From: Candidatus Pantoea gossypiicola
Lineage (GTDB): Bacteria; Pseudomonadota; Gammaproteobacteria; Enterobacterales; Enterobacteriaceae
Length of the DNA stretch: 64,000 nucleotides
Assembly: GCF_008632075.1 (NCBI RefSeq)
Contig: NZ_VWVM01000002.1
Span: 1-64,000 of the forward strand
Direction: 5' to 3'
In this document: piece by piece, positions 25,041 to 36,209 of the stretch
How the letters are laid out: each line of letters opens with the position of its first letter
How positions within the stretch are numbered: the stretch's first letter is position 1
Translations under genes and position numbers: made by a program
The notes under the pieces: generated by a model
What the model was told of the DNA's origin: nothing
The model's database searches: none
What the model saw: only the letters and a program-made list of their open reading frames with translations

Positions 25041-27565
25041 CTATTCCAACCGCAACGTACCGCATCCAGTTCCGTAACGGCATGACCTTTGACCGTGCGG
25101 CGGCGCTGGTGCCCTACCTGAAACAGCTTGGCATCAGCCATCTTTATGCCTCGCCGGTCTTCAGCGCCACCGCTGAATCAACCCACGGCTATGACGTAAC
25201 CGACGTTAACCAGATTGAGCCGTCGATTGGTGGCCGGGAAGGTTTTGACCGCATGGTGGCCGCGCTGAAAGCGGCCGGGCTGGAGCTCATCCTCGACATC
25301 GTGCCGAATCATATGGCCGCCTCGCTGGAGAACCCGTGGTGGCGCGACGTCATTGAACATGGCGAACAGAGTCGCTATGCCACTTATTTCGATATCGACT
25401 GGTCTCGCCGCCTGACGCTGCCGTTCCTCGGTGACACCTTTGAGGCAGTACTGGAAAACGGTGATATCAGCGTGCAGCGCGATCCGCAGACTGGCAAACC
25501 GGCGCTGGCCTACTTCGACAATTTCTATCCGCTGAAACCTGAGACCTGGCAGGATCGGGAAGAGGCGGTGCTCGCCCTGCGCGATGCCGCAGAGATCGCC
25601 GAACTGCACGACCAGCAGCCGTGGCGACTGATGTCCTGGCGCGACGCGCCCAACGACCTCTCCTACCGCCGTTTCTTTGAAGTGACCGGTCTGGTGGGCG
25701 TGCGCGTGGAAGACAAAGCCGTCTTTGATGCCGCCCATCAGCTGATCCTCGAACTGGTTCACAGCGGCGCGGTGCAGGGATTGCGCGTCGACCACGTGGA
25801 TGGCCTGGCCGATCCGCGCGGCTATCTGGAGCAGTTACGCCAGTCTGCCGGTCCCGACTGCTATCTCACCGTGGAGAAGATCCTCGGCGACAATGAACAA
25901 CTGCCTGAAGAGTGGCCGGTTTCCGGCACTACCGGCTATGAGTTTATGGCCGCGCTTGCCAATCTGCTGGTCGACAGCGATCGCCTGAGCGGACTGCGTA
26001 AAGCCTATCAGGCCGTGATTGGCAAAAGCGTCGACATGAAAGCGGAGCTGCGTGCTGCCAAGCTGCTGATGGCGAACCGCAACTTTGCTGGCGAATTTAA
26101 CCGGTTACTGCAACTGGCACTGAAGATTGCTGAGGCAGAAGGCACGACTCAGCCGGAAGCGGAGCTGAAAAATGCCCTGCGTGAGCTGCTGGTCGCCTTC
26201 CCGGTTTACCGCACCTATGGCACGCCGGAAGGCCTGACGACAGCCGATACTGCACTGCTGGACCAGGTGGTCAGCGACGTAAAAGCCAGCGACCACGCGC
26301 CTGATACGCAGGCGCTCGACTTCCTGACCCGCATTCTGCGTGCAGAGGTGGGTGATTCCGCCCGTGACGATGCCACGCAGTTCCGTACCCGCTTCCAGCA
26401 GCTGACCGGCCCGCTGATGGCGAAATCGGTAGAGGACACCCTCTTCTTCCGGCAGCACATGGCGCTGGCCTTAAATGAGGTGGGTGCTGAGCCGCTGGCG
26501 CGCCACTTCTCGCTGGATCAGTTCCACGCGGAGATGCAGGCAAGGCGTGAGCATCAGCCCGATGCGCTGTCGGGCACCTCAACGCACGATACCAAGCGCG
26601 GCGAAGATGCCCGTGCGCGGCTCTATACCCTGACCGAAGCGCCACAGCGCTGGGCGGAGTGCGTGAGCCGCTGGCGGGAGATGAACGAGGATCACGTCGT
26701 ACGCCTGAAAGATGGCCCCGCACCGGAACCGGCCGTGGAATGGATGCTGTACGAAGCGCTGGCCGGCGTCTGGCCGACCACGCTGCAGCCGCAGGATGCG
26801 GAAGGTCTGGCGGCGCTGGAAGCCCGCTTTGTGGTCTATGTTGAGAAAGCGATGCGTGAAGCCAAACTGCGCACCGACTGGGCCGACAATAACGATGACT
26901 ATGAAGAGGCGGTGCTGAGCTATGCCCGTCATCTGCTTGCACCCGGCAACCGCACCTTCCTGACTGATTTCTGTCAGTCGTTGCAACCCTTTATGCGCGC
27001 CGGACTGGTCAACAGCCTCACCCAGACCGTAGTGAAGCTTACCGCACCAGGCGTACCCGATATTTATCAGGGCAGCGAGGCGCTGGACTTCAGCCTGGTC
27101 GATCCCGATAACCGCCGCGAGCCTGATTTCGACGCGCTGGCGGCGATGCTTAACGCGCCACAGCACGATGACAGTGAGACGCACTGGCTGCGCGGTCAGG
27201 TCAATCAGCAGGCGATTGTGAAACTGCTGGCGCTACGACAGCAGCAGCCTGCGCTGTTCCGCTACGGTGACTACCTGCCGCTGTCCGCAGAAGGGGCGCA
27301 GCAGGATAACGTGCTCGCCTTTGCCCGCACCCGTGAGGATCAGGCAGTCATCGTGATTGTCTCACGCCGGGTCTTTAACGCATTGCCAGAGAATCTCGAT
27401 CAGCCGTCTGAGGCACGCTGGGCTGATACGCATATCGCTCTGCCCGCGGCACTCGCTCAGCGCGGCTATCAGGATGTGCTGAGCGGTAAAAGCTTGTATG
27501 CAGGTGACCAGCTGCCGCTTACCGCACTGGCGTCGCAGTGGTGCGCCGTGCTGGTGGCACAGTGA
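25037..27565 (+). CDS. treY: Maltooligosyl trehalose synthase TreY
   Basis: A GH13 enzyme of 842 residues that converts the reducing-end maltose unit of a maltodextrin to trehalose intramolecularly. It has TYRIQFRNGMTFDRAAALVPYL, YASPVFSATAESTHGYDV, LILDIVPNHMA, nucleophile in GLRVDHVDGLADP, acid/base region VEKILGDNEQLP and TSTHDTKRGEDARARL, and APGVPDIYQGSE near the end, all family marks. ATGA overlap with treZ indicates translational coupling. glgX follows after 58 bp. Confidence 0.96.
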   Translation: MTIPTATYRIQFRNGMTFDRAAALVPYLKQLGISHLYASPVFSATAESTHGYDVTDVNQIEPSIGGREGFDRMVAALKAAGLELILDIVPNHMAASLENPWWRDVIEHGEQSRYATYFDIDWSRRLTLPFLGDTFEAVLENGDISVQRDPQTGKPALAYFDNFYPLKPETWQDREEAVLALRDAAEIAELHDQQPWRLMSWRDAPNDLSYRRFFEVTGLVGVRVEDKAVFDAAHQLILELVHSGAVQGLRVDHVDGLADPRGYLEQLRQSAGPDCYLTVEKILGDNEQLPEEWPVSGTTGYEFMAALANLLVDSDRLSGLRKAYQAVIGKSVDMKAELRAAKLLMANRNFAGEFNRLLQLALKIAEAEGTTQPEAELKNALRELLVAFPVYRTYGTPEGLTTADTALLDQVVSDVKASDHAPDTQALDFLTRILRAEVGDSARDDATQFRTRFQQLTGPLMAKSVEDTLFFRQHMALALNEVGAEPLARHFSLDQFHAEMQARREHQPDALSGTSTHDTKRGEDARARLYTLTEAPQRWAECVSRWREMNEDHVVRLKDGPAPEPAVEWMLYEALAGVWPTTLQPQDAEGLAALEARFVVYVEKAMREAKLRTDWADNNDDYEEAVLSYARHLLAPGNRTFLTDFCQSLQPFMRAGLVNSLTQTVVKLTAPGVPDIYQGSEALDFSLVDPDNRREPDFDALAAMLNAPQHDDSETHWLRGQVNQQAIVKLLALRQQQPALFRYGDYLPLSAEGAQQDNVLAFARTREDQAVIVIVSRRVFNALPENLDQPSEARWADTHIALPAALAQRGYQDVLSGKSLYAGDQLPLTALASQWCAVLVAQ

Positions 27566-27623
27566 AGTCGGGAAGAATTTTGTTTATTACGCGTCAATCT
27601 GTTCATTGAATAACGAGGCATAA

Positions 27624-29699
<2,076 letters not shown>

Positions 29700-29729
29700 T
29701 CGCTGAACAGGTTAACGATCAGGCATCAG

Positions 29730-29762
29730 GCGCAGCGCATTTCGCGCTGCGCTTGTTTTTTT
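29730..29762 (+). terminator. Intrinsic terminator of the treZ-treY-glgX cluster
   Basis: GCGCAGCGC/GCGCTGCGC with loop ATTTC is followed by TTG and seven Ts, 31 bp past the glgX stop. Confidence 0.87.
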
Positions 29763-29825
29763 GCCGATCGCTGCCAGGCTTAACCGGTTGTTAACAGTAA
29801 GGATTGATGCTGATAAGGAGGCATA

Positions 29826-30590
29826 ATGTCCAGATTTACACAGAAAGTTGTGGTTGTGACAGGTGCCGGATCCGGCATTGGCGAAGCCAGCGCAAAGCGC
29901 TTTGCTGAAGAAGGGGCATCCGTGGTGCTGGTGGGACGCACCCGACAGAAACTGGAAGAGACGCTGGCTGAAATGACGGCGGGCGATCACCTGGTGGCGG
30001 CCTGCGACGTCTCAGAAGCCGAACAGGTTAAACAGCTGTCAGAAACGGTACTGAAGAAGTATGGCCGTGTAGATGTGCTGGTAAATAATGCGGGCGTTAT
30101 CGTGCAGGGTCGCATCCATGAAGTCGACCTCGACGCATGGAAAACCCTGATGAAAACTGACCTCGACGGCGTTTTCCACGGTGTTCACTACTTCATGCCA
30201 GCGCTGCTGAAGAGCAAAGGTAACGTCGTCAACATTTCCTCCGTTTCCGGCTTAGGCGGTGACTGGGGTATGAGCATCTACAACGCCGCTAAAGGGGCGA
30301 TTACCAACTTCACCCGTGCGCTGGCGATGGATTACGGTGCGGATGGCGTGCGGGTCAATGCCATCTGCCCTGGCTTCACCTTTACCGATCTGACTGAAGA
30401 TGCCAAACAGGATCAGGAACTGCTGGAGCGTTTTTACGATCGTATTCCACTGCGCCGTGCCGGTGAAGCGGATGATATCGCTCGCGCGATTCTCTTTATT
30501 GCCAGCGATGAAGCCAGTTATATTACCGGCGTCAATCTGCCGGTTGATGGCGGCATTACCGCCTCAAATGGCCAGCCTAAACAGGCATAA
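29826..30590 (+). CDS. SDR-family NAD(P)-dependent oxidoreductase
   Basis: A classical short-chain dehydrogenase of 254 residues: VVVTGAGSGIGEASAKRF (cofactor), LVNNAGVIVQGR, catalytic Ser in NISSVSGLGG, YNAAKGAITNF (Tyr and Lys), and a conserved ending ASYITGVNLPVDGGITASNG. Absence of an acidic residue at the end of beta-2 (VVLVGRTRQKL) suggests NADP preference. The substrate cannot be told from sequence. AGGAGG precedes the ATG. It lies alone between two terminators, so it is a separate transcript from the trehalose genes. Confidence 0.88.
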   Translation: MSRFTQKVVVVTGAGSGIGEASAKRFAEEGASVVLVGRTRQKLEETLAEMTAGDHLVAACDVSEAEQVKQLSETVLKKYGRVDVLVNNAGVIVQGRIHEVDLDAWKTLMKTDLDGVFHGVHYFMPALLKSKGNVVNISSVSGLGGDWGMSIYNAAKGAITNFTRALAMDYGADGVRVNAICPGFTFTDLTEDAKQDQELLERFYDRIPLRRAGEADDIARAILFIASDEASYITGVNLPVDGGITASNGQPKQA

Positions 30591-30597
30591 GTATCAG

Positions 30598-30622
30598 GGC
30601 AGCGTATTACGCTGCCTTTTTT
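30598..30622 (+). terminator. Intrinsic terminator of the SDR gene
   Basis: GGCAGCG-TATTA-CGCTGCC followed by TTTTTT, eight bases after the stop codon. Confidence 0.88.
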
Positions 30623-30689
30623 ATTTTCGACGCCCCGCCCAGTTAATTCCCTTTATTCTCTTTTACTGCTGCCATTTAATTTCAGTGAA

Positions 30690-30965
30690 TTAATGTTTTG
30701 GCGTGTGACGGGTTGGCGTGGCCGCCCGGGCCGGTTTAATTGCCGTGCTGGTCGTGGTCGGGCAAATAAAGGTGCTCAGGCAGGCATTACACAATATGGC
30801 ATTGGCGTGATGGACTTTCGCCACCGCCAGCGCCTGCTGTCGGGTATAAAGCGAACCAATAAAAACGCGTTTATCGTTCTTTGACAGATTAACGCAACCT
30901 TCTTTGTGTAAAATCCATCCACCCATGGGACGCGGGCACAGATAATAATAGCTGGCTTTGAGCAT
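30690..30965 (-). CDS. Hypothetical protein, 91 residues
   Basis: A protein starting MLKASYYYLCPRPMGGWILHKEGCVNL, with GSLYTRQQALAVAKVHHANAILCNACL and a threonine/proline-rich basic tail. CNACL is a possible metal knuckle together with upstream cysteines (Cys10, Cys24). The ATG at 30965 has AGGA at workable spacing; an ATG nine bases upstream is too close to it. The repeated xxALAVAKxHHxNAxxCxxC form suggests a small conserved domain, but I cannot name it. No signal peptide. Confidence 0.65.
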   Translation of the reverse strand: MLKASYYYLCPRPMGGWILHKEGCVNLSKNDKRVFIGSLYTRQQALAVAKVHHANAILCNACLSTFICPTTTSTAIKPARAATPTRHTPKH

Positions 30966-31346
30966 GGTAGTCATCCTGATAGTTGCTGTATGTATCGTAA
31001 AAAACGAACCAAAATTCGTAAGAGTTTTTATTTGTAATCTGAAGCTTTATTAAACTAACTGAGAATTATCCCTAAAACCACTTTATTGCGTAACTCAAAC
31101 CGACTTTGAGAATATGCCCTTTTCAGCCACGATTATCGCTTCAGTCATTCAGCGCGCTTAAACTTCCCGTCCCGCTTTACAGCTCCGCTTACATTTAGGG
31201 TTCTAATGCATCAATAAAAAAACAGCAATCAATAAAATCCTTATAAAATAATTACTTATAAAGCACTCTGCTTTAGCCAGCCTGATATGTCACGGCCGTT
31301 ATGATTAGAGCCACAACAAACGACATTAACCGCCGCAGGGGTACTT
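30966..31346. other. AT-rich intergenic region, 381 bp
   Basis: The DNA between the divergent hypothetical gene and the TetR operon is AT-rich, with an imperfect CTCAAA/TTTGAG hairpin near 31085-31105 that lacks a T-run. No gene, known RNA or repeat was recognised. Confidence 0.35.
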
Positions 31347-31505
31347 ATGAGTATTGATAAACTGAGGCTGAAAAAGCGTGAAAGCGGCAGAGCGACTCTC
31401 TTTCAGCGAAGCGGTGAGACAGGCAAAGTCAGGGGTTTATCAATAACGGCGGGAGTAATTAACCGTAACTGGCTTGAAAAAGTAAAACGATCGGTTTACT
31501 TTTAA
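31347..31505 (+). CDS. Possible 52-residue leader ORF before the TetR gene
   Basis: ATG at 31347 follows AGGGG at six bases and opens 52 codons: MSIDKLRLKKRESGRATLFQ..., a basic peptide with no signal sequence. It ends three bases before the TetR start and overlaps the 26-bp operator palindrome, so the DNA is at least dual-use. Similar short frames arise by chance; the ribosome site is the only positive evidence. If translated it could couple translation into the TetR gene, whose own ribosome site is badly spaced. Confidence 0.3.
   Translation: MSIDKLRLKKRESGRATLFQRSGETGKVRGLSITAGVINRNWLEKVKRSVYF
31478..31503 (+). promoter_or_regulatory. Probable TetR-family operator
   Basis: A 26-bp palindrome, AAAAGTAAA and TTTACTTTT arms around CGATCG with one mismatched pair, ends five bases before the TetR start codon. 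It suits autorepression of the tetR-MFS operon. Confidence 0.65.
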
Positions 31506-31508
31506 GGA

Positions 31509-32048
31509 ATGAAAAAGAGAGACGATATTCTTCAGGCCGCCGAGCGGCTCTTCTATACCCATGGCTTCCACGCCACCAGTACCGATCAGCTCTGTCGCGA
31601 AGCGGGCGTCTCAACACGCACGCTTTATCATCATTTCGACTCTCGCGAAGCACTGACCGCCGCGGTGCTTAACGCCCGCGAGCAGCGCTTTATGGCGGCG
31701 CTGCTGCCAGCGCAACAACCTGAGGCAATTGCGCATCTGTTTGCGGTGCTGGTTGAGTGGACGACGTTAAACGGCGCGCGTGGCTGCTTCTTTCTGAAAG
31801 CCTGGGGAGAGTATGCCGAGCGGGATAGTGAGCTGGCATCCCAGGCTCTGGCCTTTCGCGCCACGATGCGTGCTTACATTACGCAATGCGTGACGCATCT
31901 GCGCGGCGATGTTAATCAGCAGCTGAGTGATGCCATCTGGATACTTTTTGAGGGCGCGATTACCACAGCGCTGATTACCGGTCCTGCCGCTGTGCGGCAG
32001 GCGGAACAGGTCGCCAGCCAGTTATTGCAGAGTGGTTCGGTCAGATGA
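31509..32048 (+). CDS. TetR/AcrR-family regulator
   Basis: A regulator of 179 residues. The HTH covers about residues 5-50: DDILQAAERLFYTHGFHATSTDQLCREAGVSTRTLYHHFDSREALT. The helical sensor domain contains GARGCFFLKAWGEYAERDSE, with a Cys that is common in this subgroup. Its ATG is only one base after AAGG, so translation may be coupled to the short frame before it. The stop overlaps the start of the MFS gene (ATGA), so it most likely controls that exporter through the palindrome just upstream. Confidence 0.87.
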   Translation: MKKRDDILQAAERLFYTHGFHATSTDQLCREAGVSTRTLYHHFDSREALTAAVLNAREQRFMAALLPAQQPEAIAHLFAVLVEWTTLNGARGCFFLKAWGEYAERDSELASQALAFRATMRAYITQCVTHLRGDVNQQLSDAIWILFEGAITTALITGPAAVRQAEQVASQLLQSGSVR

Positions 32049-33193
32049 GGTCATCCGCCGCGCTGGCGCTGACCGGCTTTAGCCTGATTGCTGTGACTTA
32101 CGGCATGGCGCGCTTCTCGTGGGGATTGATGCTGCCTTCGATCTCAGCCGATATCCCGTTCAGCCCGCAGCAGGCGGGATTACTGTCAGCCTGTAGCTTT
32201 GTGGCCTACTGCCTCACTATTCTCACCGCAGCCGCACTGGCAGACCGCTATGGTGCCCGACTGACTGCGCTGCTGGCGGCCCTGAGTGCCGCATCAGGGC
32301 TGCTGCTGCTCGCCTGTGCCTCCTCACCGCTACTGCTGGCGACAGGTCTGTTTGTTGCCGGATTGAGTTCAGGGCTGGCATCGCCCGCTCTGGCCGCGGC
32401 AGTCAGTAACCGGATTGCGGCTGCCGATCAGCCGCGCATCAATACCCTGATCAACGCCGGCACCAGCGCAGGTATCATTCTGACCGTGGTGATCCTGAGC
32501 GTGCTACCTGGCGGCTGGCGTGCCGCCTGCCTGCTGTTCGCCCTGCTGTCCCTGGCCTGTCTGCTGCCGGTGATGCGCGTGCTGTCGGTGCATGCGGCTG
32601 GCCGCGCCGCCCGCGTCAGCCGCGGGTTCCCGCGTCTTTACGGTCACGCTATGCGGCGACTGATGGGCATAGCGCTGGTTTCAGGGCTGGTCAGTGCGGC
32701 CTGGTGGAGCTTTGGGTCGGCGCTGCTGCGCCAGCATGTCGGCGTTGATGCAGAGACCGCCCGTTTACTCTGGCTGGTTGCCGGAGGTGCAGGCATTGTG
32801 GGTGCCGCAACCGGCCCGGTCGCTGCCCGTATCGGGCTGAACGCGGTTTACCGGCTATCGTTGTGCGGGATGGCATTGCCACTGCTGGTTCTGGCCTTCA
32901 GTCACGGTGAATCTGCCGGTTTACTGATTGCGGTGGCCTGCTGCGGCGCAGGTTACGTCACGCTGTCGGGGGTGTTGCTGGTATGGGGAGCACAGGCCAC
33001 GGCGGAAGAGCCGGCGACAGGCGTCGGTATCCTGTTTTTTATGCTGGCAGTCGGTCAGGTTGCGGGATCGCTGCTGTTTGGTCAGCTTTACGCCGCGCTG
33101 GGTGCCATTACGGCTTTAACGCTGTTTGCACTCACTGCCCTGATCCTGCTGTTTATTACACCGTCGCAGAATAGTGACGCCTCAGATGAATAA
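32045..33193 (+). CDS. MFS transporter, probable efflux permease
   Basis: An inner-membrane protein of 382 residues with about 12 hydrophobic segments. It begins SSAALALTGFSLIAVTYGMARFSWGLMLP, with motif-A-like AALADRYGAR after TM2 and GTSAGIILTVVILSVLPGGWRAACLLF in the middle. The YGMARFSWG start is characteristic of CynX/YbfB-like MFS proteins. Substrate unknown. It is translationally coupled to the TetR gene (four-base overlap). Confidence 0.87.
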   Translation: MRSSAALALTGFSLIAVTYGMARFSWGLMLPSISADIPFSPQQAGLLSACSFVAYCLTILTAAALADRYGARLTALLAALSAASGLLLLACASSPLLLATGLFVAGLSSGLASPALAAAVSNRIAAADQPRINTLINAGTSAGIILTVVILSVLPGGWRAACLLFALLSLACLLPVMRVLSVHAAGRAARVSRGFPRLYGHAMRRLMGIALVSGLVSAAWWSFGSALLRQHVGVDAETARLLWLVAGGAGIVGAATGPVAARIGLNAVYRLSLCGMALPLLVLAFSHGESAGLLIAVACCGAGYVTLSGVLLVWGAQATAEEPATGVGILFFMLAVGQVAGSLLFGQLYAALGAITALTLFALTALILLFITPSQNSDASDE

Positions 33194-33341
33194 GCCGTAA
33201 ATAACGCACAGCATCGTAAAGCGTGGCGGGAATTAACTGATGATTTTATTTACCAGACAGCGTGAAAAATAACTGTCCGGCTCATCAGGAATGATCATGT
33301 CAGTTTTATAATTAAATGGATAAAGGCAGCACCGAAGCTTT

Positions 33342-33575
33342 TCAGATCGCGCGGATATTGTTAATTCGTGGATTGACCTTCTGCTGAAGTAAATCTTCAT
33401 CGGGCCCCAGATAATAAGGCACCGCACACTGTTTACCATCTTTGGTAAAAATAATCTGATTATCCTGCAGGAATAACGCCGTAAAATGGCCCAGTACTAC
33501 CCCATTTAATTCGAAGCAATGATTTCGTGCTGCACGCAGCCCCTGCTTACTATTCAGAAAATCAACAAATCGCAT
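33342..33575 (-). CDS. Hypothetical protein, 77 residues
   Basis: A soluble protein starting MRFVDFLNSKQGLRAARNHCFELNGVVLGHF, with beta strands ALFLQDNQIIFTKDGKQCAVPYYLGPDEDLLQQ. GGGAGG lies nine bases before the ATG; a GTG one codon earlier is also possible. I do not recognise a family. It lies in a 670-bp stretch between the MFS and acetyltransferase genes, on the opposite strand from both. Confidence 0.6.
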   Translation of the reverse strand: MRFVDFLNSKQGLRAARNHCFELNGVVLGHFTALFLQDNQIIFTKDGKQCAVPYYLGPDEDLLQQKVNPRINNIRAI

Positions 33576-33860
33576 CACGCTGCGCCTCCCGTCAATTAAT
33601 TAACTCTATCGGAACGGCACAGATAATAGCCTTAAGCCCGGGACGGATCATCCGGCTGACGCTGTTTTCAGAATAGGCTTAACCGCCATTCAGTAGCGGG
33701 ACTCAATCGGAAGGAAGGCGTCTCTCTGTTTCGCCAGGCGTTCTCCTGGAGGAAGCGCCCATAATAAAATTGCTAACGCGCACGAGAATTATATTGCACG
33801 CTCTGAGCGCCCGCTATACCGTTGTTTTCCAACAGGTGCAGACGATCAGGGCAAAACCAC

Positions 33861-34385
33861 ATGATGGAAATTTTTGATGCAGATGAACGCCATATCCCGG
33901 CGATACAGCAGATCTACGCCTGGCATGTCCTTAACGGCACCGGCTCATTTGAGACCGTGCCCCCGGACGCTGCGGAGATTGGCGAGCGGATGCGTAAGAT
34001 TCAGCAGGCAGGGCTGCCGTGGTTTATCGCTGTCAGCGACGGCGACGTACGTGGATTTTGCTATCTCGCACCTTATCGCCCGCGCTACGCCTATCGGCAT
34101 ACGCTGGAAGACTCGATTTATATCGATCCCGGTTTTCAGAAGCGTGGTGCCGGCTCCCGTCTGTTAGATCATGCCATTACGTGGGCTGAACAGGCAGGGT
34201 TTCGTCAGATGATCGCCAACGTGGGCGACAGCGAGAACCGGGGTTCGATTGCTGTGCATCAGGCAGCAGGTTTTGAGATGACAGGCATCCTGCGATCGGT
34301 GGGGTTTAAACAGGGCCGCTGGCTGGATACCGTTTTCATGCAACGTTCTCTGGGAACCGGCGATACCACGCCGCCAGTTGATTAA
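33861..34385 (+). CDS. GNAT acetyltransferase (Pat/Bar, MddA-like)
   Basis: An acetyltransferase of 174 residues. IFDADERHIPAIQQIYAWHVLNGTGSFETVPP is the conserved opening of the phosphinothricin/methionine-sulfoximine acetyltransferase group. RGFCYLAPYRPRYAYRHTLEDSIYID follows, then the acetyl-CoA loop QKRGAGSRLLD and SIAVHQAAGFEMTG. Natural substrates are probably toxic amino-acid analogues such as methionine sulfoximine or sulfone. Two ATGs (33861, 33864) are adjacent. The ribosome site is weak. bluF follows after 104 bp. Confidence 0.88.
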   Translation: MMEIFDADERHIPAIQQIYAWHVLNGTGSFETVPPDAAEIGERMRKIQQAGLPWFIAVSDGDVRGFCYLAPYRPRYAYRHTLEDSIYIDPGFQKRGAGSRLLDHAITWAEQAGFRQMIANVGDSENRGSIAVHQAAGFEMTGILRSVGFKQGRWLDTVFMQRSLGTGDTTPPVD

Positions 34386-34489
34386 AATAATAGCGTCATA
34401 ATAAGAAAGTCATACTGGCCCTCGTTTTCCCCAGGAGAAGCTTCTGGTAAGGTGCCTTAACAAAAAGATAAAAAATTCCGGAACCCTTT

Positions 34490-35701
34490 ATGTTGTCGAC
34501 ACTCATCTATCGCAGCCACATCACTGAACATGTGCAGCTCGAGACCCTGAATGATTTGGCGCGAAAAGCGAATAAAATCAACAAATCGTCCGATGTCACC
34601 GGAATTTTACTGTTCAATGGCACGCATTTTTTCCAGCTTCTGGAAGGCCCGGAGGCGGCCGTGAAGGCGGTCTATAGCCGGATTTGCCAGGATCCGCGCC
34701 ACCACAATCTGGTCGAACTGCTGCGCGATTACGCCCCGGCGCGACGTTTTGGTCATGTTGGTATGGAGTTGTTCGATCTGCGGCTGCACGATCAGGAAAC
34801 CGTGCTCGAGTCAGTGCTGGAAAAATGCACGACGAAATATCAGATGACCTATGCCGATCGCGCACTGCAATTCCTGCGCACCTTTGTTGAAGCGCGTGAA
34901 AAAGAGAACTATTTCGAGATCCCTGCCGCCAGCGGCTGGACGTTTATTCGTAACGAGACAGAGCAGCGTGAAGGCGATGCGGCGCTGGTGGCTGCGGATG
35001 AAGTCAGCTTTGCGTTTCAGCCTATTGTTGATCCCTTCGCCTGCGAAATCGTTTCGCTGGAAGCACTGCTGCGCGGTCCGCAGGGGGAATCGCCGCTCGA
35101 CTATTTTGCCCGCCTGACACGCGAACAGCTTTATCAGGTCGATCTTCGGTCAAAAAAGATCGCCTTCGCTCAGGCGAAGAAGCTGGGGATTGAGGGGATG
35201 ACCCTGTCGATCAATCTGCTGCCGATGACGCTGGTAGAAGTACCCGACGCTGTCTCCTTTTTGCTGGATGAGATGGCGGCCCAGGGACTGGTGCCAGAGC
35301 AGGTCATGGTTGAGTTCACTGAGAATGAAATCATCTCACAGCCGGAGGCATTTGAAGCCGCCATCAGGCAACTTAAAGCGGCCGGGATCAGCCTGGCGCT
35401 GGATGATTTCGGTGCCGGTTTTGCCGGGCTGTCGCTGCTGACCCGCATTCAGCCCGACAAGATTAAGATTGACCGTGCCATCATCTCTGACGTGCATAAA
35501 AGTGGGCCCAAACAGGCAATCATTCACGCCATTCTGAAATGCTGCGCCTCTCTGGAGATCGGTGTGATCGCCGAAGGCATAGAACAACCGGAAGAGTGGA
35601 TGTGGCTTGAAGCCGCGGGCGTGACCCAGTTTCAGGGCTTCCTGTTCTCTGAGCCTGAACTGAATGGCGTTGCGGCCGTCGCCTGGCCGGAGCTGATTTA
35701 A
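34490..35701 (+). CDS. bluF: BluF, blue-light (BLUF) sensor with EAL domain
   Basis: A 403-residue protein, the E. coli BluF (YcgF) length, alignable throughout. The FAD-binding BLUF domain (1-95) keeps Tyr7 (IYRSH), Asn31 and Gln49 (LLFNGTHFFQLLEGP). The EAL domain (170-400) has FQPIVD, SLEALLRG, SINLLPMTL, MVEFTENE, LALDDFGAGFAG, IKIDR, VIAEGIEQ and FQGFLFSEP. E. coli BluF has lost several of these residues and acts as a light-driven antagonist of the repressor BluR; this one could be an active c-di-GMP phosphodiesterase. No bluR lies nearby. Confidence 0.95.
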   Translation: MLSTLIYRSHITEHVQLETLNDLARKANKINKSSDVTGILLFNGTHFFQLLEGPEAAVKAVYSRICQDPRHHNLVELLRDYAPARRFGHVGMELFDLRLHDQETVLESVLEKCTTKYQMTYADRALQFLRTFVEAREKENYFEIPAASGWTFIRNETEQREGDAALVAADEVSFAFQPIVDPFACEIVSLEALLRGPQGESPLDYFARLTREQLYQVDLRSKKIAFAQAKKLGIEGMTLSINLLPMTLVEVPDAVSFLLDEMAAQGLVPEQVMVEFTENEIISQPEAFEAAIRQLKAAGISLALDDFGAGFAGLSLLTRIQPDKIKIDRAIISDVHKSGPKQAIIHAILKCCASLEIGVIAEGIEQPEEWMWLEAAGVTQFQGFLFSEPELNGVAAVAWPELI

Positions 35702-35928
35702 CCCCTGCGATTTGGATGAATTTACACTTCCCTGCCTTGCTGGATCATCCGGCTGCTGCTAAATAATTTACAGCGCCGGAGGATCATCTTTCTGTCATCT
35801 CTCCGCGTCACAGTCAGTCATGAACCCATCAGTGATTAAATGTTTAGCAGTCAGATGTTCAGTGTTTAGGCCAGCGCTACGCGCCATTACGTGCGACGTG
35901 ACTCCAGGGACAGCATTTGAGGAACTGA

Positions 35929-36162
35929 ATGAAGCAAATCATCCGCGGTGATAAAGAACCCTCCCATATCCTGGCAGCGACCCGTGCGCTCGAAGCGCAC
36001 TACGCCCGCTACGGAGAAGGTAATAAGTACCACCCCATCATCTATTCCATCGCCTACCGCAGCCGGTTTTATCAGGTTGAGGTGATTACCCGACGTGAAA
36101 CCATGGTTGCCACGGTGATTACCGGGGTTCGTAATCTGACACATCTCTCCGGTGCCGCCTGA
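35929..36162 (+). CDS. Small protein, possibly DUF4060 family
   Basis: A soluble basic protein of 77 residues, MKQIIRGDKEPSHILAATRALEAHYARYGEGNKYHPIIYSIAYRSRFYQVEVITRRETMVATVITG. The order of an N-terminal helix and a VEVxxRxxxxVATV strand pair resembles the phage-associated DUF4060 group as I remember it; not certain. GAGGAA precedes the ATG. It is the last gene of the accessory block. A GGGGGCA/TGCCCCC hairpin (36180-36198) separates it from anmK. Confidence 0.65.
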   Translation: MKQIIRGDKEPSHILAATRALEAHYARYGEGNKYHPIIYSIAYRSRFYQVEVITRRETMVATVITGVRNLTHLSGAA

Positions 36163-36209
36163 CGGCCGCCTGTAACATCAGGGGGCAAAACCTGCCCCCG
36201 AACTCCCGC

